A stretch of DNA of 64,000 nucleotides from Limnanthes douglasii subsp. nivea (Eukaryota; Streptophyta; Magnoliopsida; Brassicales; Limnanthaceae): positions 319,440,893 to 319,504,892 of the forward strand of contig JAUPFV010000002.1 of the NCBI GenBank assembly GCA_036936605.1, written 5' to 3'. The notes under the pieces were generated by a model that saw only the letters and a list, made by a program, of their open reading frames with translations, was not told where the DNA came from and ran no database searches. Made by a program: the position numbers and the translations under genes. Below are positions 1 to 11,000 of this stretch, piece after piece (within the stretch, counting starts at the first letter, position 1; the number at the start of each line of letters is the position of its first letter).

Positions 1-1561
1 TCAAAACTTGCATCTCCTTCTTCAGAGCAATGCAATCATTTGTATCATGGCCGATGTCCTCATGATACCTACAAAATTTATTATTGCGCTCCTCTCTTGG
101 CCTGTTGATAGCTGGTGGCTTTCTAAAATTGATTGTTCCTCTTGTTTTTTCATATATTGAAGCCACACTCTCAGTTAAATCTGCATAGTAATCCGGCCTC
201 ACCCACACATTCGACCTGGACCTATACTGCTGCTGATTGTTAGAATTATGTTGATTATATCCCCCTTGATACGAGTTCGAGGCTCCTCGGTTAGAAACAT
301 TTGGATTGTTCTTCGGACGCGAGGGATTGTTGTTTGAGACGTTAGATTGTCCACTCCCTTTTTGAACAATACTAGCACCTCCTCGAACCCTTGTTGATTC
401 TTCGACCTTAATCTGGTCCTCTACCTGAGCCATAAGAGCTCCAAACGTTAACGCTCTACGCCTCGTAGTCTCATCGGCTAAATCCCCAGGCAACAGCCCC
501 TGCCTGAACGCTGCCATAGCCACACTTTCCTCACAGTCATCCAGCTCAGCCTTTGTTGACACAAACCTCTTGGTATAATCCTTCAGCTTCTCTCCTACAG
601 CCTGCTTGCACTGTATTATCGTGTCCCCATTGGCTCTCATCTCCTTGCTTCCCACAAATTGTCTGCGAAAAGCAGTGTAGAAACTTCTGAAATTTGCAAT
701 CGATTCCTTAGGAATCTTATTAAACCATTTTAGCGCAGTTCCCTTAAATGTTTGAGAAAAGGCTCTACACACCAATCTATCATCATCTTCAAAATTAGTC
801 ATGTAGTTCTTAAATTGTTCGATGTGGTCATCGGGATCCTGAGTCCCATCAAACTTTTCAACTTTAGAAATATCAAAACGCCTCGGTAATGGCACTGATC
901 TGATTTCCTTCACCAATGGTGAGTCCCTCCAATCAACCCCCTGGACATACTGGTCCTCATTTCTCATTCCCACAGTTGCATACAAGCTGGACTCACCTTC
1001 ATACCTCCGAGGTGAACACCTCCGAGGCGAGTATTTCCGAGGTGAATATACTCGCCTTTCTTTCTTTTTCCTTCCTTCCCTATACATTTTAGATGGCCGG
1101 AGCTCATGCTCTGCCCCTCCTGAACGGCCTCGAGAACGCTCATACCTCGGTGTTTCATCAGATTCAGAATCTTCAAAATCTTCCTCATCACTAAAATTTT
1201 CATACAGTCGCCTTTGCAACTTTTCCTTCCTCTTCTTTATCCCGCTATACTCTTTTTTTTGTTCAGATCGTACCCTACGCTGCTCATAATGATCATCAGC
1301 TTCATCCATCGACTGATCAGACTGATCATTACGATCGCCACCTGCTATCTTAGATCTAAGTCTAGCACCGTCATTATTATCTCCCTTCTTCTTTACCAAT
1401 TCGTCAAGCTCAGCCACCTTCCTAATCATTTCATTCATTTTTCCTTCAAAGTCAAATTGAACAGGTTGAACTGGAACAAATTTACCTGCCTCTTGCAGAT
1501 CAGATTTCAGCGTTTCTATCACCTTGCGAACGGATGGATTGTCACCTTCCTCCGGATTCAT
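1..1561 (-). CDS. Ty3/gypsy (Tat-like) gag, 5' part; runs off the left edge
   Basis: An uninterrupted frame of 520 codons runs from the ATG at 1561-1559 to the window edge and carries no stop. It encodes a retrotransposon Gag, the structural protein of the cytoplasmic particle that packages the element's RNA. The order seen is an acidic, charged N-terminal part, an Arg/Ser-rich stretch with three SPRR/SPRK-like repeats (about 1005-1055), the central gag domain (it begins PRRFDISKVEKFDG and includes FVGSKEMRANGDTI), a low-complexity Asn/Ser/Gln linker, and near the edge the knuckle-like motif CRYHEDIGHDTNDC. The same motif ends the gag of the young Tat element at 20521-31603, so the two belong to related lineages. 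Protease and pol, if present, lie outside the window. The frame is intact, so this copy is probably not old. Confidence 0.9.
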   Translation of the reverse strand, partial: MNPEEGDNPSVRKVIETLKSDLQEAGKFVPVQPVQFDFEGKMNEMIRKVAELDELVKKKGDNNDGARLRSKIAGGDRNDQSDQSMDEADDHYEQRRVRSEQKKEYSGIKKRKEKLQRRLYENFSDEEDFEDSESDETPRYERSRGRSGGAEHELRPSKMYREGRKKKERRVYSPRKYSPRRCSPRRYEGESSLYATVGMRNEDQYVQGVDWRDSPLVKEIRSVPLPRRFDISKVEKFDGTQDPDDHIEQFKNYMTNFEDDDRLVCRAFSQTFKGTALKWFNKIPKESIANFRSFYTAFRRQFVGSKEMRANGDTIIQCKQAVGEKLKDYTKRFVSTKAELDDCEESVAMAAFRQGLLPGDLADETTRRRALTFGALMAQVEDQIKVEESTRVRGGASIVQKGSGQSNVSNNNPSRPKNNPNVSNRGASNSYQGGYNQHNSNNQQQYRSRSNVWVRPDYYADLTESVASIYEKTRGTINFRKPPAINRPREERNNKFCRYHEDIGHDTNDCIALKKEMQVL

Positions 1562-1693
1562 CTTCAAACAGCGAAAAATCAAACGAGAAGTGAAAATTCG
1601 AACGAAAAACCTTTGAAAACAAGAACTCGAGCGTCGATTTTTGATCTGTTGATCAAGGTATCCTCGCCCCCCTCCTTCTAGCGCCAATTTGGT
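1562..1693 (-). other. Untranslated leader and candidate primer-binding site of the left gypsy element
   Basis: Between the gag start and the LTR the minus strand reads TTGGCGCTAGAAGGAGGG close to the LTR edge (about 1671-1688). TTGGCGC at this position resembles the tRNA primer site of the young Tat element (TTGGCGCCGTCTGTGGG), though agreement with any single tRNA is only partial. The rest of the leader has no recognisable feature. Confidence 0.5.
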
Positions 1694-1973
1694 ATGAATT
1701 AAAGTAGTAACGAGTGAATTCAGAACAGAGAGTTTGCAATGGAAAAATCAAGTAGTGAAAAATACCTCTGAATATTTCATAGGTCAAAATAACCTTTTCA
1801 GCCTCTTTAAATAGGCAGGGCGAGTTAGTTAGAGAAACGGTTACATATTGTCATATTTGCAATCTAACCCCTATATTTCTCCTAAAGTCTAATTTTATCC
1901 CATATTTACAAGAATTATTACTCTAATCCCTAACATTTACATATTAGTCCCTAAGGAATATCTTTCCTTATCA
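1694..1973 (-). repeat. LTR (5' LTR in element orientation) of the left gypsy element
   Basis: On the minus strand this stretch starts TGATAAGGAAAG and ends ATTCA, giving the TG...CA ends of an LTR. A TATA-like box, TATTTAAA, lies at 1803-1810 on the minus strand. The LTR abuts copia integrase sequence at 1974, in the middle of a codon run reading SLAKNR, so the outer edge is set by the host element. The inner edge is set by the primer-binding-like sequence. The partner LTR is outside the window, so both edges are inferred and the length (about 280 bp) is approximate. Confidence 0.6.
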
Positions 1974-2929
1974 CTTGCAAAAAATCGTAGGGTCTCATTT
2001 AATCAAAGTAATATTAGAGTTGATTATGCTTTTTCGCTAATCCATTCTGATGTTTGGGGTCCAGCACCAAATTCCACTAACAATCAAATCAGATACTTTG
2101 TTTTATTTGTGGATGATTTCTCAAGAATGACTTGGATATACTTCATGAAACATAAATCAGAAGTACCAGAAATATTTGTTTGTTTTTACAAAATAATTTT
2201 GACTCAATTTGAAAAACAAATATACAGATTCTTCGTTTTAATAATGGAACAGAGTTTGTCAACCAAACAATGCATAATTTTTTCAAAACAAATGGTCTTA
2301 TCCATCAAACCACTTGTCCAAACACACCTCAACAAAACGGTACTTCAGATCGAAAAAATCGTACTTTACTTGAAAAAACTCGTGCTATTATGATTGAATC
2401 TAGAGTTCCTCACTCTCTTTGGCCAGAAGCTCTTGCTACAGCCACGTATCTTGCAAATCGTCTACCAACCCGATATCTAGAAAATAAAACTCCATTACAA
2501 GTGCTTACTACCCAAGTTACAATTCCATCTGTCATGACCTTACCACCTCGTGTCTTTGGCTGTTCGGTGTTTGTTCATATCCCTAAAACTAGTCGAAACA
2601 AACTTAATCCATGTGCTGAAAAGTGTGTATTCGTTGGGTACGGTGTTCATCAAATGGGATATCGGTGTTAAAATCCGGTTACTCGTCGAATCCATGTCAC
2701 CATGGACTGTGACTTCTTAGAATCCGATTATTGTTTTGACCACCAATCTCGTGCTCAGGGGGAGAAAGTAAGTGAATCATTCGACTGGTTGCTATATGAA
2801 AGTTACTTTGAGGATGTGCCAACAGAGTCAGTAGATGGAGCTACCGAACACGCCTCTTTCAACATAAAGGAGACTGATGAGGAAGTTCTTACCACCAATA
2901 ATTCTCCCGAAGACAATGTCCAACAATAA
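1974..2929 (+). pseudogene. Copia integrase, broken
   Basis: The reading starts inside the zinc-finger/GAG-pre-integrase tail (SLAKNR) and continues into the integrase core: HSDVWGPAP with the first catalytic Asp, FVDDFSRMTWIYFMK, then a frameshift near 2225-2235, then DNGTEF with the second Asp. The third catalytic position, usually Glu in QQNGVAERKN, is Asp here (QQNGTSDRKN, about 2330). Downstream come SLWPEALATATYLANRLPT and FGCSVFVHI, the usual copia C-terminal landmarks. A TAA at 2669-2671 and another at 2927-2929 interrupt the frame. Integrase would join the cDNA ends to host DNA; this copy is non-functional. Confidence 0.85.
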
Positions 2930-3209
2930 ATAAATGCCATGGATACTACCAGTGAATTAGCCGAAGAAAATATCCATCAAGAGGTAAAATTACAATGTCA
3001 TAATTCACAAAATGCTACTGACCATGACATTTCAGGAAGTTCATTTGTTGAAACTCAAACTCCGGTTCTTCCCCCAAGAAAAAATAGAGGGGTTCCTCCT
3101 GACCGGTATTCACCGGAACACGTTCCTCGTGCTTCTACATATCCGGTAAAAATGGACAGGAAAGGAATGACGAAGATTGCAAAGGCGTTTTCAGCTACTA
3201 TTCTCTCTG

Positions 3210-4755
3210 AAAAAAATCCCTAAAACAACTCAAGAAGCTAAGAAGATGACTGAATGACATGAGGCAATGAATACCGAAATGGAAGCTCTAAAAAAGAATG
3301 GTACATGGGAGAATAGTGTGTTACCACAAGGGAAGAAAGCAGTCGGGTGTAGATGGGTGTTTAATATAAAATATAAATCTGATGGCCCCATTGAGCGACA
3401 CAAGGCAAGATTGGTTGCCAAAGGATATACACAAACATATGGTATAAACTACTTTGAAACGTTCTCTCCGGTTGCAAAGATTGACACTATCAGAGTTTTA
3501 CTTTCAATAGCCGCGAATAAAGATTGGCCTCTTCATCAATTTGATGTAAAGACTGCTTTCTTACATGGAGACTTGGAAGAAGAGGTATATATGGAACCCC
3601 CACCAGGGTTCTCTCATGGTTTTCAAGAAAATGAGGTATGTAAACAGAAACTGGCATAATATGGGCTCAAACAATCTTCTCGTGCTTGGTTTAGGAGATT
3701 TACAATGGCAATGAAGCAATATAGCTACAAATAGAGTAATGGGGATCATACCTTGTTTTACAAAAAGAGAGGAGAATTAGTCACTTGTCTTATAATATAT
3801 GTCGACGATATGATTATAACGGGGAATGACGAAGAAGAAATTAGCTCTCTTAGGAAAAACCTCTTCAAGGAGTTCGAAATGAAAGACCTTGGGGGATTGA
3901 ATTATTTCCTAGAAATCGAGGTTCTTAGGTCAAAAGAGGGATTTATATCTCCCAACAGAACTATATATTGGATTTATTAGCTGAAGTTGGCATGGTGGAT
4001 TGTAAACCAAATGACACTCCTATGGTTGTGAATCACAAACTAAAGATAATTGAAGGGGCCAGGCCAACGAGTAAAGAAAGGTACCAGAGGTTGGTGGGAA
4101 AATTGATTTACCTGGCTCACACTCGACCCGATATTGCATACGCGGTGGAAGTAGTTAGCCAGTTCATGCATCATCCTCAGGAACACCATATGTAGGCAGT
4201 AATGAGGATTATTCGATATCTCAAAGGCACACCAGGAAGAGGCATAATTTTTAAGAAAAATGGACACCTTGATGTTGAAGTATTCACAGATGCTGATTGG
4301 GGAGGGAATCCTAACGACAAGCGATCAACTGCTGGCTACTTTACTCTTCTTGGAGGTAACTTGGTGACTTGGAGGAGTAAGAAACAGAAAGTAGTATCAC
4401 TGTCAAGTGATGAATCAAAATTTAGAGGAATCGTTAAGGGGATTACCGAGATACTTTGGTTAAAGAAGATAATGAAAGAAATCGGATCCCCCTCAAACTC
4501 AGTTAATGTGAGATAATAAAGTTGCGATTAAGATTTCAGAGAACCCGGTACAACACGATAGAACAAAGCACGTTAAAATAGATAGGCATTTCATAAAAGA
4601 AAAGATTGAAGATGGCACAGTCGAACTTCCGTTTGTTAGATCCAAAGACCAACTGGCAAACATCCTGACGAAAGCGGTTGCTGCAAGAACATTCGAATCA
4701 GTTTTATCCAAGTTGAGTATTGGTGATCCCACTACACAACTTGAGGGGGAGTGTT
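3210..4755 (+). pseudogene. Copia reverse transcriptase and RNase H, broken
   Basis: The RT starts at [12 protein letters not shown] and keeps [48 protein letters not shown] and the catalytic YVDD box (YVDDMIIT, about 3798-3820). RNase H follows with TDADWGG, RSTAGY and the ADE-LLK-type end (SKDQLANILTKA). Stops occur at about 3657 (in the KQKLAxYGLKQS stretch), 3732, 3978, 4193 and 4514, with small frame changes between them. The catalytic motifs survive although the frame does not, which suggests decay after loss of selection rather than early loss of the active site. Confidence 0.88.
4742..4751 (+). other. Polypurine tract of the copia element
   Basis: TGAGGGGGAG directly precedes the 3' LTR start TGTTAG at 4752. 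This is the usual copia plus-strand primer arrangement. Confidence 0.7.
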
Positions 4756-5011
4756 AGAATATTCAGTGTATTAAGTTTTCTTGTATATGCCTCTAAGTTC
4801 TCTATATATTGAGAGCCTTACTTGGGTTTGCATTATAAAAAAAAGAGTTCAATACAAAAAGGAACATTTTCTAATAAAACACAAAACCCTAGCCGCTTCC
4901 TGGGAATGTACAATTCCATGTTCTGTCCCTAATCATTCTGCATCTTCTTTGATTGTTTCTCTACATCACTCTTCTACACTTTTGTTTCAAGTACAAATAT
5001 GAATATTCACA
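4752..5011 (+). repeat. 3' LTR of the copia element
   Basis: It begins TGTTAGAATATTC just after the polypurine tract and ends near GAATATTCACA, so its ends form an inverted repeat. The exact end is uncertain by about 3 bases, because the pre-insertion target itself read ATTCACAAGCTTTG, as shown by the related sequence at 6039-6054. The partner LTR is outside the window. Confidence 0.75.
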
Positions 5012-6054
5012 AGCTTTGTAAGGGAAATTTGGATTTCAAAAATATTATTATATTGTGAGTTGTGTCCTCTTAGTTCTTAAATGAACTCTTGAACTTATCA
5101 AAATATTCTCGTGGCGTTCAAACATTAAACTCGTAATCATGGTTCTAATCTTGATAGTTGAAGGGTCAAGGCTCAAACAAGCATTGCTGATATATATTGG
5201 GGTTCCTTATTAGATTTGGTGCGGGTTTAGTCGCATTTTGGCTGGGTTTCCGTCGGTTAGTATCAAAGCTTTAGGTTTGTTAGGTTTGCTTATCTATATT
5301 TCATCCGTGATCTTGGGGTTCTCTATCAGATTTGGTTCGGGTTTAGTCAAGTATTGGCTAGGTATGTATCAGTTTTAAAAACTAAAATTATATAGAAGTA
5401 AAAGCCTCATGAAAAGTATTTTATCATAGTTGGGAGGTAATAACTCTCTCTTCAAGCAAAGTCTTATTGAACCCCAACTTGTAATTAGTGACAAGTATTG
5501 GATTGATCTTTGTAACTCTAAGTGTTGCCATCATTGTAATGTGTGACCACTAAAGTTTTTGTAACCAAATTTACTCCCAAATTTCCAGAATCCACAACAT
5601 CAATCCATCGCAAGAATGACTAAATATCACAAAATCCATCAAATTTGGGTAATTCACGTTGATAAAATCAATTTTTTTAAATAATTAACAACATAAACCA
5701 AAGTGAAAGTTATATAAGATCATAGATATTTTAAAAAGAACACAACGATAAAGAATAAAAAAAATCAAACTTGTCTTTTAACGGAAGCTATGATACCAAG
5801 TGATATGAACTACACCAACAAGTGTGGTAACCCAATAGTTAGTTTGATTTTTTTTAACCCAAAACGTATCATCAATGCTTGTTTGAGCCTAGACCCATCA
5901 CATACAAAAACTAGAACCACGACTACAAGTTTGTTGTTTAAATGCCACAAGAATATCTTGATAAGTTCAAGAGTTCGTTTAAGAACCAAGAGGACACAAC
6001 TCACAATACAATAATATTTATGAAATACAAATTGTGTTTACAAAGCTTGTGAAT
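5004..6054. repeat. Inverted pair of LTR-like sequences
   Basis: The segment 5004-5192 and the reverse complement of 5868-6054 align along their length. Shared landmarks are ATTCACAAGCTTTGTAA, ATTGTGAGTTGTGTCCTCTT, GAACTCTTGAACTTATCA and GGCTCAAACAAGCATTG. The right copy continues into a TATA box and a primer-binding site. The left copy is followed by GTTAGTATCAAAGC, a worn primer-site-like sequence, and by two copies of a unit containing AGATTTGG(T)GCGGGTTTAGTC (about 5198-5255 and 5310-5365). No coding sequence is seen between the arms. Confidence 0.7.
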
Positions 6055-6230
6055 CCTCATATTTATACTTTTTACAACCTCCAACTATAGAAGAGTCACA
6101 AATGAGAAATAAATATAAACATCAATAATAAACCCCTTATATTTCTAAAACAAGGCAAAAGGCTAATTAAAGTCATTTAATAATTAGACCATTATGTTTC
6201 CCTCCTTTAATGACCACGCTTGCTACTGTT
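5787..6230 (-). repeat. LTR-like sequence with iMet-type primer-binding site
   Basis: On the minus strand a TATAAATA box lies just before ATGAGGATTCACAAGC, the sequence ends in ...TTCATATCA near 5801, and TGGTATCATAGC follows at 5798-5787. That is one mismatch from TGGTATCAGAGC, the usual copia primer site for initiator tRNA-Met. No gag follows; the expected internal region is missing. The outer edge near 6230 is a guess. Confidence 0.5.
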
Positions 6231-7844
6231 AATTGCAATAATATGAGTGTGGTCGGGTTGTTTTTTAAATTTAATGGGTTGAGTTTGGTCGGATTTTAAT
6301 TTAAAAATAATATGATGGGATAGATAAATGGGTTAGATAAATAGTTAAGATGAATGGTAAATAATAAGAATTTAAATAATTATCGTGTCTTTAAAGCATC
6401 TACTATGGATGCTGATATGGTGACCCTAAATGTATAATGGGCAGAAAATCTGGATCACACCATAACATAAAATATTTGCAACACATTGGAAATGCGGGTG
6501 ACTAGTTTGCTACATGAATGAATGTGAAAGATCACTAACAAACATGAAGGAGTGGTCACTTTTTTAGCCGGTCAAAGAAACACTCAACTGTAAATATTAG
6601 TAATTAGAGAAATATAAACCATTACCCCCTAATATGAGTGTGATATTTATTGTAACACAAAACCTACAAATGAAAATATAAAATACATGAATAAAACTAA
6701 CTATCCTAGTCTAATATTTGTGTTATTTACTTAATGGAATCATCTTCATTCTCCTTCTTGTTCAGTTTTACGCCATTCCAAATCCGATCAACACTTCGCC
6801 TAAATCTAGCAATCTAAAATTATTAACATTACTGACAATGATCGACCTAGTTGATTTTTGGGGACTGCTTACTGTGCTCAAATATCACAACCTATGATGC
6901 ACTTGCTTTGATGCTATCATCTACCATATATGTCCGGAGATAAACTAAAATTATATGGCATACTTTAATCTTTTAAATCTGATACATCTCTAACTTAGGT
7001 TTGTTTCTAATATGATAGGTGATGCGTCCATACATATTCCGCTTAGATAAATATTCCGCTTGGAGGTGTTTTTGGCGTTTTCCGATTATTTTTAGATTTC
7101 GAATGTACCAATTGTTTTGTTGGCTACTAACCTTTTAGACAGTTGACTATTAAATCAGATGTATCGTTTGATTTTTATTTTCGTTTCACTGATGTATATT
7201 CTATCCTTCACTATAACGGTTCTGTTTGTAGATAATTTTGGGTTTTGTTAGTAGGTTGGGTATTTTTGGTTTACGTTTCTATGTTATCAAACAAGTACTT
7301 ATAATTTTCTTTTACTAATTTATTTACTATTTTAAATAAAGTAAAAAGTTATCTCCATCTAGTTGGAAATATATATAAATACATAACTGACTCTATATAT
7401 ATACGAGTACTATATTTTTTGAAAATAAAGGGAACTGAAAAGCGTGATTTTAAACCGGATGGTGTATAAATATAAGTAAAAAGGAGCAGAAAGTTGCCTT
7501 AGGTAGGATGGGTAATAAATAACTGAAATTAGATGTTCTGTAACTTTTTTGAAAAATCGGATATTCAGATCGGCGACGTTAATTTGGACGTTTAAATATT
7601 ATGAAATGAGAAGTGAAAAGGCCCTATTTCTTCCCATACGAATTTGGAGGTTAAAAACATTACGAATATGACCTATATCTTGCGACAAATTGCAACATTT
7701 AGTAAAGAATGGAAGGGCGTATGATAATATGCATCACTTCTATAATATTTTGTCTTTATTATTTTATAAAGCAGCCGCAAAAAGAAAAGGATGTCTTATT
7801 TGTTGGTACAATCACAACCCCAATTCTTCCACCGGAGATTCGTT
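6231..7844. other. AT-rich intergenic DNA, no gene seen
   Basis: Both strands hold only short spurious frames. I see no coding similarity, no clear repeat array and no RNA gene here. It separates the copia/LTR cluster from the tRNA gene. Confidence 0.5.
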
Positions 7845-7850
7845 AAAAAA
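7845..7850 (-). terminator. Pol III terminator of tRNA-Ile
   Basis: A run of six T on the minus strand begins 7 bases after the tRNA 3' end, the usual RNA polymerase III stop signal. Confidence 0.8.
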
Positions 7851-7856
7851 TAGATT

Positions 7857-7930
7857 TGGCCTATACAGGTCTCGAACCTGTGACCTTCGCGTTATTAGCA
7901 CGACGCTCTAACCAGCTGAGCTAATAGGCC
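7857..7930 (-). tRNA. trnI-AAU: tRNA-Ile, anticodon AAT
   Basis: The 74-nt minus-strand sequence folds as a full cloverleaf. The acceptor stem GGCCTAT pairs with ATAGGCC, followed by discriminator A. The D stem is GCTC/GAGC, the anticodon stem TCGTG/CGCGA encloses the loop CTAATAA with anticodon AAT at its centre, and the T stem ACAGG/CCTGT encloses TTCGAGA. The A (TAGCTCAGCTGGTTAGAGC) and B (GGTTCGAGACC) internal promoter boxes are intact. Upstream on the minus strand CAAACAAACC gives the CAA start motif common at plant tRNA genes, and a T6 terminator follows. No intron and no encoded CCA are present. It is probably a functional nuclear gene. Confidence 0.97.
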
Positions 7931-8090
7931 GGTTTGTTTGCTTAATCACCTATCGCTATAAAGAAAACGTAAACAAACAAACCACAATTTTCTTCCCTTT
8001 GGTGCTCTAGAAGTTTCACAATATTTACAGCTTAGCTAGAATGGGAGTAATGCATATTTTATAGACCTAATTTGTACAGTGAGTTACTAT

Positions 8091-11000
8091 CTATTTGACT
8101 TCAATTACATCGCCATCTTTGAGCACTGTATTGGGCTGAACCAGCTGACCATTAACAGCTACCAGTCTTCCTTCCAGCCCTACTGTTCTTGCAGCATCTG
8201 CTGCAGTGCTACCGCTGGACAGTCTGATTATCCCACCATTGGGCCAACACACTACAACTACCTCCCCAAGGACACCAAAACCATTACTACAGCAATCATC
8301 CATTTCAACATGACTCTTTTCTTTTCCGAGGCTTGATTCACACCTGAGCTGCTCTTCCCACTGTAGCATTGTTCTCAATAGACGAACCTAGAGTTGGAAA
8401 AAAAAAGTAATTACATATGTATCATGTATGGACTTCTTCTTTCTAACTGTTCGAACTCACGCCGCTTTCTGTGGGATGATTTTTAGATTATCCAATGAAG
8501 TAAGGCAGCCATATGGTAAAATATAAAGTTGGACTGGAAATTAAGGGTATTGATAGATTAATTATTATATGAATAATATATCATGATTGAAACGGAAGAT
8601 AGATACCATGGGAGCATGTGGTCACATCTAAGATATTTTCGGTTCTTTTGGACGAAGGGGATTTGCAAAATAGTCAAATAATTTTAACACAAAAAATGAC
8701 CCAGTCATGTAAAGCTGGAATGAATACATGACAATAAGAGGGACAAACTTTCTTAGAATGATTAAGAAACTTGACATTTCTTTCCTTGCTCCACCAGTAA
8801 AACTTGACTATCTTGTTCATGTTCTACGAGGTCGGTCTAATAGAGAACAAGTACATTTACATATCAGAAGATGCCATTTTTTTACACTTCACTAATGACT
8901 AGGTTTATTTGGGTGCTTCTGCCATCTGAACTACACTTCGACGAAGGGATCAGAGACAACTAAGCTATCAGGTAACATTGCTCACACAGACTAGTTGACC
9001 AAATGTAGAAGTTATTCCCTTTCTTCTATCAAGAATATCCAATATCCAAGTTATAAGAAATTTGTGGACAAAGATGCTCTAACAGTAGTAGACAGTTGAA
9101 GTTTTTAAACTTCTTGATGCAAACAATTTAGTAAGAGATAAGAAAATCTTAACCTTGTTATTGACTTTAGCTTCCATGGAGGTCGAAAGTAGAGAGTTGG
9201 ACCGCGGTCTAGATGGAACATAGTCAACTGGAGTGCCTTCGAAGACAGCAGAAACAACACCACGATATTCACATTCTTCTTGCTTTGTTAGTTCGATGAC
9301 CTGGATGAAGGTTGGTAGAAGACGTCCATATTGGTCTTGCTGCATGATAGGAAATGAATCCAATTATTTTCGGGAAGAATATCCAACGGACCAGATCTTC
9401 TTTTTTAGATAACTTTTAGGGTATATAATAGATTATCAGTTTTATCTACAGTCTCAAGTAAACTCTACAAATCTTCTATAGCAAATAAACCCTTCAAGTA
9501 ACAGCATTTTCTCAATTAAAATAATTTTTAGACTAGCCCAATACTTGAAACCTGGTACAAAATAAGCTTTTCTGTTATTTACCCTAACTTTTATCTCAAA
9601 GATGTGACTTGCAAAACAACATTCTAAATTCTAGTTCCACCACTCCATTACACACGCACAATTAAACAAAGTATTTAACAGAAGTCAAATACAAGCTTCA
9701 ACTTGAGAAGATAAAATAGACGGCTCATAAAATTTATGATCGTGATTATATAAGAATACCTAACATACCATCACAATGTTAATCATACCTTATGGTAGAT
9801 ACCATCTCGACATAAAGTATACTTCTCAAGGCAAGTAAGCCAGTCCCCATGTCCTGGTTCAAACCACCACTCATCTGACACCTGAACCACATGAGTACCA
9901 TAAAAAATATAATCATGTCCTTACTAGATACGTCACATTTATGCAACCATTTATAGACCATTGTAATTGTTATCCATTTAATAATAGTCCAGAGAGAGTT
10001 TGACGTACCAAAAGCAGAATAGAAAACAAAAGGTAATAAAATCTTTTGCGAGTCATTCGATCGCCTAAATTAAGCTGTCAAAACTTATAACCTGTATCTA
10101 AATCCATGGGTAGTTTCAGCATGCAATTCCGTTAAGTACAGTATAGGTGCTTATAGATTATTCTTATAGTAATAAAAGGTCTAGGAGATTGCCAAGGAAG
10201 GAAGTTTCCAGCTATCTGGACGATGCTAGACGGTACTCTATGAGAGCAAAAATCTGCTACTGGGCCAACTTGCAAAATACTGTCTTCTTGTTTTACACAA
10301 CTTATTTAGCACACTAGTTCTGAGACTAAGTACCATGACATACCAATTGAATTTTGGAACTCACTTCAAAAAGACAGATAGTCTAGCATTCAATTTATAA
10401 TGCATGTAAAAAACATCTAGAGAAACAATTTGTATAGGACATCTTTGACAAACATCCATGTTAATATTCCTCAGCCTTATCGACAGTGAAATATCATAGA
10501 CTAATATTATGACTAATAAAGATTTTGAATCTCTGAACAGGATCCTGTAGATCCACAGCTCAGCTTTACTAGAGTGAAAATTAAGACAGCTAAAGGTTGA
10601 AGACCATAACCTTTTTGTATAGCCTTGCATAAGCTTCCCATCCCTTTATTTTCAAAGAAGATCGTCTCTCAGCTACTACTTCTGACGCTGCCAGTCCAAA
10701 ACTCACAGCAACAAGCAACTCTTTCCCACCTTTATCCAGTCTGCAAATAAAACTTCTAAGCACAATATTGCAAGTGGAAATTTGTTGATACAGATGAGAT
10801 CAATAGGACATGATAACATTTTGCGTCATTCATGTTGGATACCATCCCTTAATTACAGAACCTGATAGCATTCCTACATACCGAACTATGACTGCAGCAA
10901 GCAAGTGACTTCCTTCTACCCTAAGAACCGGGTGTCCCGGTGTAAGGTAACCATACTTCTGAAACAATTTATGGTCCAAAGAACTTCGATCCTCCATATC

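Larger units (their letters stand above)
1974..5011 (+). mobile_element. Ty1/copia retrotransposon, 5'-interrupted and decayed
   Basis: Integrase, reverse transcriptase and RNase H remains follow each other in the copia order, then a polypurine tract and a 3' LTR. The 5' part of this element is not in the window, because the gypsy element at 1-1973 is inserted at base 1974. Several frameshifts and stops break the polyprotein, so this copy cannot encode its own enzymes. Confidence 0.9.
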
